NCBI GenBank assembly: GCA_032821775.1
Contig: JAVLRN010000007.1
Coordinates: 682,001-746,000 of the forward strand
Reading direction: 5' to 3'
Source of the DNA: Sanguinoderma infundibulare
Taxonomy: Eukaryota > Basidiomycota > Agaricomycetes > Polyporales > Polyporaceae
Length of the DNA stretch: 64,000 bases
The notes under the pieces were generated by a model, which was given only the letters and a program-made list of their open reading frames with translations, was not told where the DNA came from and did not search any database. The position numbers and the translations under genes are program-made. Shown here piece by piece: positions 46,405-54,671 of the stretch (within the stretch, counting starts at the first letter, position 1; each line of letters opens with the position of its first letter).

Positions 46405-46790
46405 AACAGATCGAGTCAGACAGAAGCGGGAGCCAGTCCGCATGGATGGCGTAGTAAGCAAGCGTAGCCATCACAGGAAGAGGTCAATAGATGCGGCCCA
46501 TCGGGTTTGCCGTGCGCAACTTCAACGAGCACGCGGAAGAAGAAGAAGAAGAAGGTAGTATTCGGTGTCGCACCCAAAGGGCGCTAACCAGGGGAAAAGA
46601 GATTAGAGGCGAGCAGGCTCACGTGACGGAGTGGCACCGAAGAAGGCAACTCAGACGCCGGGGGACCAGGACGTCCCACTGGACTGCCTTTCTCAACACT
46701 CACAGCCGTCCCTTCACACTTCGCCAAATCCGGAGGAGAAAAACATTCGATTGGATCATTCGAATAAAAGCGGCGCATATATAGCACTTA
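46405..46790 (-). promoter_or_regulatory. Orphan ZF promoter fragment
   Basis: Sequence matching the region upstream of ZF6 (51165-51500): GATCGAGTCAGACAGAAGCG, GCGGCCCATCGGGTTTGC, GTGGCACCGAAGAAGGCAAC (46632-46651), CACTTCGCCAAATCC and TTGGATCATTC. The orientation implies a ZF gene to its left, but that place is taken by SSADH. Confidence 0.65.
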
Positions 46791-46854
46791 CAAGTCTAAA
46801 AGAAAGCAGCCAGCGGAACAACGACGTACTAACTTCAAGTCTGCCATGGGATAG

Positions 46855-47182
46855 TTGTCGATAATACAAATCCCGTTTCTGTGCCCTCCCATACGAGTAC
46901 GAGTGGGAGCCATATACCCCGCCATGTGAACAGCGCAGGTCTCGCGGTCGAACCAAGTCATCCTGCTCACTCGGGCGCCCGAAGCGAGTGAGCCTGCATC
47001 GATGAAATTGTTGACGACCAGCGTGACTCGTCTGACGACTTGCCGTGTTGTCAAGTCGACGAAAGATAGGGACGCAAGGAAAAACAACTTTCCTAAGGCT
47101 CGGCATAAGGCATAAGGCATAAGGCATAAGGGATAGTAGATCATATGTTGTACATGCATAGGCCGTCCACCAATATGGGTTC
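46855..47182 (-). repeat. ZF 3'-flank repeat, copy 3 (after ZF6)
   Basis: Third copy of the block at 32335 and 37430 (CCCGTTTCTGTGCCCTCCC, GTGAACAGCGCAGGTCTCGC, ATAGGGACGCAAGGAAAAAC, four AGGCATA units, TTGTACATGCATAGG). It abuts the displaced 3' end of ZF6. Confidence 0.55.
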
Positions 47183-47306
47183 CTACATCAACACGTCTCG
47201 GCCTCCGGGGAACCGCGGCAAATTGTGGACCGGGCGAGTCTGTTCAGTGGCTAACGCATTCCGGAAACGCGGCGGCGTGGAGGCTTCGTCATACTCGGCG
47301 TGCGTC
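47183..47306 (-). pseudogene. Displaced 3' end of ZF6
   Basis: Minus-strand reading THAEYDEASTPPRFRNALAT ... FPGGRDVLM-stop. The first eight residues match ZF2/ZF7 exon 4 and the rest matches the end of ZF4, in one frame, so the pre-insertion gene was itself a chimaera of two ZF subtypes. It is cut from the rest of ZF6 by the 2.46-kb element. Confidence 0.7.
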
Positions 47307-47379
47307 GAGCAGCTTCAGTCACTCGGAAGCATCCCACACGGTGCTCATCCAACCGTGGGATGCATCCGTAGCGTTACAG

Positions 47380-48405
47380 ATGCATCCGTGCACATTACGG
47401 ATGCATTCTGTGATAGCCGCCCATCCAACAGCCAAATGTCTGAACAAAAGCACTCACCGGGATTTGAACCGCTGACCTCCAGCAACCCAGTAAGCACATG
47501 AGCCAATTTGACCACTGAACTAACATGCCTTTTCCACTTATTTTAAGTAATCAATCTATATAGTGAAAGTCAGCCGCCCAACCCTTCGGCCATGTTCCTT
47601 CCCAATAGGGAAGGTCCCTATTAAGCATATGTTCTTGGAGCTGTTCTGAGGTCAATACTAATCCGATTTTGTTCGTTTTAGGCTTGTTTTGTTCGTGCTT
47701 TTAAGGTAGTTTCAACGCGTCCAACAGTATATTATTAGGTGAGCTATTGACTGCTCTATCAGGCATACAATGGTCGCCTCAAGCAGGTAAAGAATGATGT
47801 ATATCTCTATCGATTCTCCACGTATCTATTCGTGCAATGGCTCGTTGGAACCGCGTTACGAACGCTGTTCCAACGAGCCCTTGAAAGTATGAATCCGTCC
47901 ATCCGTTGCTGAGATATGCTGACCCTCTCCTCCTGCCAGGAGGACAGGTTGCCATATCTCAGGATTGAGACCTCTGATTTGCATCAGTTTTGTTGCTAAC
48001 AATATCTACATGTCACCAGTGCATGGGAACCTCTATTTTCCGCCGCTGCATTCCCTGTATACATTTCAGAAAGGTGAGTCCTGTCCCCCAGCGCTTACCC
48101 CATTTTCACCAAGATATCTCTGTCCCACATTGCGTCCCCTCAGATTTCTATGCCTCATCAGAAAGCTGCGATTCAGGGCTTTCCAACGAGCCCCATATCG
48201 CCTATGTACAATAGCTATAACAGCCAAAATTCATGTCCCTTTCTCCTCCCCCCTGTGTGCTTAAAGTTTTGCATACAAGTCGCCCAAATGCCCGCCAATC
48301 GTCATGTATTATACCTCGTTTGAATCAGGAAATATATGGCTTTCAAACAAGCCCAAAAAGACCAAAATCCACCCAGAACTCCCAAAGATACAGATTTCAG
48401 AACCC
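47380..48405 (+). repeat. Left arm of 1026-bp inverted repeat
   Basis: Reverse complement of 48464-49489 with only a few mismatches seen by eye (for example C/T near 47817 and A/C near 47885). It contains a tRNA-derived stretch near its outer end, a 13-bp palindrome GGCTCGTTGGAAC/GTTCCAACGAGCC (47839-47879) and two related words (CTCGTTGGAAAGCCC-like and CTTGTTTGAAAGCC-like, the latter read on the other strand). Confidence 0.88.
47445..47532 (-). repeat. tRNA-derived sequence in left arm
   Basis: Mirror copy of 49337-49424: on the minus strand TTAGTTCAGTGGTC (A-box-like) and GGTTCAAATCCCGG (B-box-like), about 45 bases apart. The acceptor stem pairs poorly, so it is a tRNA-derived relic (SINE-like), not a functional tRNA. 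Confidence 0.5.
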
Positions 48406-48463
48406 GGGAGCTAGCCTAAGGCAGCCATCATGCAGTGCAATGTTACATGGACAGTCGCCATCT

Positions 48464-49489
48464 GGGTTCTGAAATCTGTATCTTTGGGAGTTCTGGGTGG
48501 ATTTTGGTCTTTTTGGGCTTGTTTGAAAGCCATATATTTCCTGATTCAAACGAGGTATAATACATGACGATTGGCGGGCATTTGGGCGACTTGTATGCAA
48601 AACTTTAAGCACACAGGGGGGAGGAGAAAGGGACATGAATTTTGGCTGTTATAGCTATTGTACATAGGCGATATGGGGCTCGTTGGAAAGCCCTGAATCG
48701 CAGCTTTCTGATGAGGCATAGAAATCTGAGGGGACGCAATGTGGGACAGAGATATCTTGGTGAAAATGGGGTAAGCGCTGGGGGACAGGACTCACCTTTC
48801 TGAAATGTATACAGGGAATGCAGCGGCGGAAAATAGAGGTTCCCATGCACTGGTGACATGTAGATATTGTTAGCAACAAAACTGATGCAAATCAGAGGTC
48901 TCAATCCTGAGATATGGCAACCTGTCCTCCTGGCAGGAGGAGAGGGTCAGCATATCTCAGCAACGGATGGACGGATTCATACGTTCAAGGGCTCGTTGGA
49001 ACAGCGTTCGTAACGCGGTTCCAACGAGCCATTGCACGAATAGATACGTGGAAAATCGATAGAGATATACATCATTCTTTACCTGCTTGAGGCGACCATT
49101 GTATGCCTGATAGAGCAGTCAATAGCTCACCTAATAATATACTGTTGGACGCGTTGAAACTACCTTAAAAGCACGAACAAAACAAGCCTAAAACGAACAA
49201 AATCGGATTAGTATTGACCTCAGAACAGCTCCAAGAACATATGCTTAATAGGGACCTTCCCTATTGGGAAGGAACATGGCCGAAGGGTTGGGCGGCTGAC
49301 TTTCACTATATAGATTGATTACTTAAAATAAGTGGAAAAGGCATGTTAGTTCAGTGGTCAAATTGGCTCATGTGCTTACTGGGTTGCTGGAGGTCAGCGG
49401 TTCAAATCCCGGTGAGTGCTTTTGTTCAGACATTTGGCTGTTGGATGGGCGGCTATCACAGAATGCATCCGTAATGTGCACGGATGCAT
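48464..49489 (-). repeat. Right arm of 1026-bp inverted repeat
   Basis: Same length as the left arm; the 58-bp centre is 48406-48463. The 99-codon open frame present in each arm has no recognisable protein and is not called. Confidence 0.88.
49337..49424 (+). repeat. tRNA-derived sequence in right arm
   Basis: GCATGTTAGTTCAGTGGTC ... GGTTCAAATCCCGGTGAGTGC resembles a tRNA with internal promoter boxes. AAAAGGCA and GTGCTTTT could pair as an acceptor stem only with a bulge. Taken as a relic captured in the element. Confidence 0.5.
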
Positions 49490-49714
49490 TGGGCGAACTG
49501 ACTCTGCTCTCCCGACGGCGGTTCTCATGTCCGATGGTCACGCCACCCTGTGTGCAAAGTACTCCTCAGTCAGGATGCATCCATTATACATGATAATTTG
49601 AGTATAATGGATGCATCTGTTATACATGATCATTTGAGCAGAATGGATGCATCCATTCTGCACAGTAAGTCATGTAAAATGGATGCATCTATCATCCGTA
49701 GTACAGATGCATCC

Positions 49715-50660
49715 CTAGGTTGGATGAGTACCACTAGCGATGTATCCATATGACTGAATACCTACGTGCGTCAGCGTTCGGTCCGTTTGGTCGGTATCAG
49801 TCAAGTTAGAGCTGCTTGTGAAGGAACGGTGGGAGATATCCGAAGGGATCTTGGCGACTTGGGAGGATGACGCTGGAGAGGAAGCGGACTTCCCTTGCGA
49901 GGGAGGGGAAATGTAGCAGTCGTGGTACCGTTCGGTGACATCTGTATGCGGGCGTGCATCACCCCTCGGCTGCTCGCCCACATGGTGCTTCTTTTTGTGC
50001 CTGGACATGACACTCCGGTCCTTCGTCTTGTACGGGCAGTTGGAAACCTTGCCCGAAGCGTCCGCAACCGTGAAGGGGCACTCGAATGCCTCCTTCGTGC
50101 TGCGCGTAATTTATGATTGAGCATGCATGCCATCCGGAAGGTCGCGAAACTCACTGGGCACTGATGAAATGGGTCACGACGTTGCTCCATTGCAGGTTGC
50201 CGAAGTCACAACCTTCGTGTTTGCATCTGAACATACTATTTTGTCCGGGCTGATCAGCATGTGTGGCGGCCCTGACTGACAATAGAAAACTGACCACTCT
50301 TCCTTATTCTCAGCGTGCATCAGCATGTGGCGGCGCTCCAAGTCATCTTTCCTTGTGAAGGAACAGCCGCAGATGCCACATGAGAAACGGCCATCTTGAG
50401 CCTCCTTCTTCTCTGTGTGCATCTGATCGCGGTGGCGGTCCAAGTTGCCTTCCTTTTTGAAGGAATGGTCGCGGGAATCGCATCTGGAGTCTGCACTTTG
50501 CTTCTCAGCGCACTTCTTCCGTTGCTTGGTCAATCCAGAGTGCCCTCCTAAGGAACGCTGGTTCACAGGGGGGTTTTGCTAACGACATAACATCAGTTGG
50601 TGTCATTGCGGTGGGAAAGGAACATACGTCTTTCGGTGGTATACCCGCACTCGTAGGCAT
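49715..50660 (-). CDS. ZF6: zinc-finger protein truncated by insertion
   Basis: Minus strand; exons 50660-50628, 50578-50295, 50235-50155 and 50099-49715; 260 residues as it stands. MPTSAGIPPKD first exon; fingers CDSRDHSF...DRHRDQMH and CGICGCS...ERRHMLMH; 81-nt exon MFRCKHEGCDFGNLQ...; exon 4 CPFTVADASGKVSNCPYKTK, MSRHKKKHH and TDQTDRTLTH. After the last His the frame enters the foldback element and ends 18 codons later (VGIQSYGYIASGTHPT-stop), losing its own 3' end (now at 47183-47306). Otherwise very close to ZF2, but lacking a 63-nt repeated piece in exon 2. Head-to-head with CC6. It may still produce a two-finger protein. Confidence 0.8.
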
Positions 50661-51530
50661 TGTCGCGATTGCGATGGCGTAAAAGCAGCGAGCTTCTGGC
50701 TAGGACAAGTGGTATCGATGATCTAACGAGAACTTGGCTGGGGTCTGTGTCGGGAAGAACTGGGGATGGTGGTTTCGAGAAATGGCGACTCGGATTTATA
50801 TCCAGAGGAACAAAAGGGTTGCGGGGCGCTCATGCCTGCTCCAAAGTCAAACTGTAACACTTTACAGGATCGCCGGAGGGGAGTGGCCAACACACAGAGA
50901 GAACGGAATGACCCAATTGGAATGGAAGGGGATGTGGTTTGCTTCTTCTGCGAACACAACGCGGGTATAAGACAAAGCAGAGGAGAAGGCGATGCTGAAC
51001 TCGCCTGAATACGAATAACGCGCATGCAGGGTGACGGGCCAACATCAGTGGCACAGCAACGTCGGAGTACTAGCGCCGATTTCTTCACAAATCACAGAAG
51101 GTTTGCATTTCCAACATCCATCAAATTGATAATTATAAAGGGGTTGCACAGGAGGAGTCGACATTGTAGCAGACCGAGTGAGATGGAAGCGGGAGCTAGT
51201 CAGCGTGGATGGCGTAGTAGGAACGCATAGCGGTTGTATAGGACCAGTACGATATATGCGGCCCATCGGGTTTGCTGGACGCCCCTTGAAATGGCACAAG
51301 GAAAGAAAGGCGAGAGAAGACTTAGAGGGTAGCCGGCGCACGTGGGGGAGTGGCACCGAAGAAGGCAACTCAGACGCCGGGGAACCATGACGACCCACTG
51401 ACCCTCTGTCGCTGCACACTTCGCCAAATCCAATCGGGAAGAGAACCCCGTCCGGTTGGATCATCCAAATACCTGTCGCGCATATACAACAGTTGTACAA
51501 GTCTAAAAGAATGCAGCAAGCGGAACGTAA
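50661..51530 (-). promoter_or_regulatory. ZF-family promoter, copy before ZF6
   Basis: TATA-like CGGATTTATATCC (50791-50803), TTGCTTCTTCTGCGAACACA with GGTATAAGACAAAGC after it (50938-50978) and GTGGCACCGAAGAAGGCAAC with TCAGACGCCGGGGAACC (51350-51386). Close to the ZF2 and ZF7 copies. Confidence 0.6.
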
Positions 51531-51659
51531 CTTGAAGCAGATCATAGTTGTAAGTTGATGGTCTCGAACAAAGTGTACGATGCGAAAGTTGATGAGCGGT
51601 GCTGACAGCAAAATGACGATGCTTGTGATGAGGTTGCAGATGCATACCAGTGAGGTGAG

Positions 51660-52310
51660 TATGTAGTATTACTTACGAGTGACTTGTATTGTAGGGATCT
51701 GACACAGAAAGCAGTGGACCCACCACGGAAGCAACGCGAAGGCTGGGTGACACATTCGGCGATTTGAGGAACACGGCTGCGTCCACTGGCCCTTCGCTTC
51801 TGCAGAACGGCTCGGAAGCTATGGCCCAATGGACGTAGTTGCTGTTGACGGTGCGTGTCTCTTTTTGGTCGTCGATCGCTGATGCCCTCGATATGTGCAG
51901 TGCGATCACAGAACTCCTTGCGTCTGGGGCATCACGATGAGCGCACGCCTTTCAGCCCCCTTCGAGCTCGCAAGATTGTCAACCTGTTTGTGAAATGGCT
52001 GCATGATTGCCAATCCGAGTTGGGGGCGAAGCATACCAAGGACAAGGTTGGCGTAGTGAACGTGCACCGGGAGGTTGGCTCATTGGCGGCTGGGGGATTT
52101 TTCTTGATGTCTCAAGGGCATTGTGTGACGAAGGTGCGACCAACGGATACCCTCTGGTATGACCGTCATATGGTTCTTTTACGCACAGAGAACCTATTTT
52201 GTGTGATGTCCATTTCGGGCACTTCCTTTGACATAGGAGGCAGCGAACGTGCCGTCAACGAGGCGTTCGTGGCTGTCAACTCCGGGTCAGGACTTTGAGC
52301 GTCGGGCGCC
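51660..52310. pseudogene. K-type remnant and linked open frame before CC6
   Basis: Minus-strand 51690-51850 holds the decayed K tail (VHWAIASEPFCRSEGPVDA), as upstream of ZF2. On the plus strand, 51855-52298 is a 147-codon open frame (IVNLFVKWLHDC ... VVNVH REVGSLAAGGFF) whose counterpart at 24296-24027 is broken. No start or function can be assigned; it is probably the residue of a gene once lying between ZF and CC. Confidence 0.4.
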
Positions 52311-52319
52311 AAGGGATGG

Positions 52320-52539
52320 CCAGGGTCGGTGAAGGTGAGCCCGTCACATCTGTGGAGTAGGATCGTGGACGCTGAACCCGCCAAAGAACAGTTCGTCTCT
52401 CCAACTTGGTTCGCAACTTCTGCCTCACCCGCTGCCTCACCCGCTGCCAACCGGTCAACGCCAGCCCTCTCATTCGCTCGCACCACACCGATTGCAGCAT
52501 ACCTCTCAGCTTCACCTCGATCATTGATTGATCCCCGCC
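52320..52539 (+). promoter_or_regulatory. CC-family promoter block, copy before CC6
   Basis: GTGAGCCCGTCACATCTGTGG, CCCGCCAAAGAACAGTTCGTC and TCACCTCGATCATTGATTGA, as before CC2, CC4 and CC5, with the tandem CTCACCCGCTGCC shared with CC4. Confidence 0.6.
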
Positions 52540-53768
52540 ATGGCCATCTCCGATATCCACCTTCACCTCATCCTGACGATCCTGGCGATCCTCTCCGTCA
52601 TCTCCTCGTGGCCCCGTCTGGCCCTCTTTTCCATCACCGTCCTCTCGGCTCTCTCCTGGCCTTCCACGACCTGCCCTCCTGACCCTGTCGTCGCCCTCTC
52701 CCAACCCGTCCTTGAGCCCGAACAGACCCCCGAACGCCTCGTCTCGCTCGAGAGAGTCAAGACCGACCTAGAAGATGCTCTAGAGAGGAAGGAACGCGAG
52801 CATGCTGCCGACAAGTTGGCTCTCATCTCCGACCTTGGGATGGTTCGAACCGCCTTGGCCGACGCGGAGCCACGCCGTATCCCGGCCATTGTCATCTCCA
52901 AGGCCTCCGCAGACAGTCCCTCCCCTGAGCGGATGCTCGAGGTACTCATAGTCGACACCAGTCTGCTCCTCCAGCAGAAGAATGCGACGATCGTCGAGTT
53001 GACTGCGAAGCTCGGTGCCGCGGAACAGCCTACCCCCATTCCTGCTCCCTCACCGCGCCCCGCTCTCGTTACCGACGAGGCCAGGCGGAAGCGCACCAGC
53101 CTTGCCCGCAAGATCGAACTCACTCGTTCCAACTTCTCTCAGCTCGCGAGTCTCGTCACCCAGCGGGCCAAGTCGCAGAAGGACACGCGCGTTGTGATAC
53201 AGGAGCTCAGGGTGCGTTTTAGACCTGCTGCTTCTGTCCGATAGCTAACTGACGTCTACCTTAGAAGGAGCGCAATACTATTAGAACTAGGCTGAATGCG
53301 CGCGTACGACAGGCGGCGGACAATGCTGACCAGCTTGCGATCTGCCACAACGAGATCGCCGCCGTCACTGCTCGTGCCAGCGAGGCCGAAGCGCGTGTTG
53401 TGACCCTGGAGGGCCAGCTAGCGCGCAATGAGGCGATGCTCGCAGACTCGATCGGCGAGGCCCTCCTCGCCACCGACGCGCTCACGTTCGCTCGGGAGTT
53501 GGAGTCTGCGAGTGTGCAGTCCATCATCGCGCGCGAGGTATATCCTCGCTGATATCTCTCGTAGAATGCCACTAACCGTAGTTGTCACCTCTAGAGGGAG
53601 AACATGAGTTTCATACAGCAGCAGGCGGTCTTGATCGCGACGCTGCAAGGCCGACTGCAATCGGCTGAGCAGCAGTCGCCGCACCTTACCGCGGCACCGG
53701 CCAGCAGTTCGCGTCTCAGCCTGAAGTCGATCTTCTCGCGTCGCCGGAGCGGGTCCGACTCGTCTTGA
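52540..53768 (+). CDS. CC6: short membrane-hairpin coiled-coil protein
   Basis: 372 residues; exons 52540-53211, 53265-53537 and 53595-53768. Residues 5-45 have two hydrophobic stretches (LHLILTILAILSVIS; LFSITVLSALSW). The coiled coil then runs LVSLERVKTDLEDALERKER and onward, with the Pro-rich break EQPTPIPAPSPRP at about 171-183 and the last exon RENMSFIQQQAVLIATLQGR ... SLKSIFSRRRSGSDSS. All splice sites match CC4 and CC5 at the same codons. It is head-to-head with ZF6 and tail-to-tail with ZF7, so it sits at the centre of the best-preserved ZF-CC-ZF trio. Function unknown. Confidence 0.86.
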
Positions 53769-54671
53769 ATAAGCGATTCGTACGTCGCTCCGTTCACATA
53801 CTATATTCGGCCGCGCAGTGAACGCGCGACACATCCTATGGCGTCGGAGTCGGACTCGAACCCTCCTTTCCGTTTCTCATCTCGGACCGGGATCGTATAT
53901 ACCCATTTCTTCTTTTCCTCGGACTCGTACGCGTACCTGATCTTCTCTCGTGGATGTAATTTCTTGGATCTTCCTGTTTCGGATGTCCGCATCTCGGACT
54001 TGGTGCGAACCTGTATCCATAGCAGAACTGGATGTAGCTTTATGTACCCTTAATATATCTCATAATGTAACAATGCTGGTGATGGCATTCAGCTTAGTGG
54101 GTCCTGACGTGTCGGGCGCACTTCTGGCAATCGTCGAGGTCCTTGCAGCAGACCCGTTCTGCTGTACTTCGGCTTTGAGTCGTCTCGCATGTCCGTCCAT
54201 CCGGCGGAGAGATCACACGGCGGCAGATCAACGGTGCCCATGCATTGCATGAAGCAGGCTTACTACTGAACGCTTGAGCACGCAGCGGATAGTGGACAGC
54301 CTCGGGACACACTCGCACGTTGATAAGTGAATACACATATATCTCTGATCAGCCGTCTGGAAACATCGGCGGCAACTCGATGCATTCGGAAAAGGATGTC
54401 GGCGAAAGGGTTGGCATAACACATAGCAGATCATATGTAATTGGGATATGCATAGACATATTCTTGAACCCGACCGAGGTTGAGTCGCTCACCGATGCGA
54501 CCCGCTCGATTGCCCAACGATCCGTGCGCTGGATTGCAGAAAACAATATTATGGAAGGAGCGTCAAGGTCTTGAACGTCCCGTCGTAGATCCTTTATAAA
54601 CGCTCTGGGAAGAACCGCGGAAGATAGTCCGAGTCGATCGGACTGGGCTGCCAGTCGCTGTCAGTGGCCAA
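53769..54671. repeat. Conserved tail-to-tail spacer, CC6/ZF7
   Basis: Reverse complement of much of 27164-28077 and partly of 10221-11144 (for example CTTTATGTACCCTTAATATA, CGTCAAGGTCTTGAACGTCC, TCCGAGTCGATCGGACTGG). Likely the two 3' UTRs and their terminators. Confidence 0.55.

Larger units (their letters stand above)
47307..49764. mobile_element. Foldback element with hAT-like ends
   Basis: 2458-bp insertion in ZF6. Its flanks are an 8-bp duplication CGTGCGTC (47299-47306 and 49765-49772); the uninterrupted paralogue ZF7 has this word once. The ends are imperfect inverted repeats (left GAGCAGCTTCAGTCA, right read inward TAGGTATTCAGTCA; also shared GCTCATCCAACC/ACTCATCCAACC and GGGATGCATC). 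Subterminal regions carry many GGATGCATC words. Inside are two 1026-bp arms in inverted orientation around a 58-bp centre. There is no transposase frame, so it is non-autonomous; the 8-bp duplication and TAGG-type end suggest hAT mobilisation, which is an inference. Confidence 0.85.

Noticed and set aside
45839..46558. 239-codon plus-strand open frame
   Set aside because: Antisense to the SSADH 5' end and running into the duplicated ZF promoter; no features of its own.
47965..48904. 99-codon open frames in both arms of the foldback element
   Set aside because: Identical because the arms are identical; no protein family, start context or splice support.
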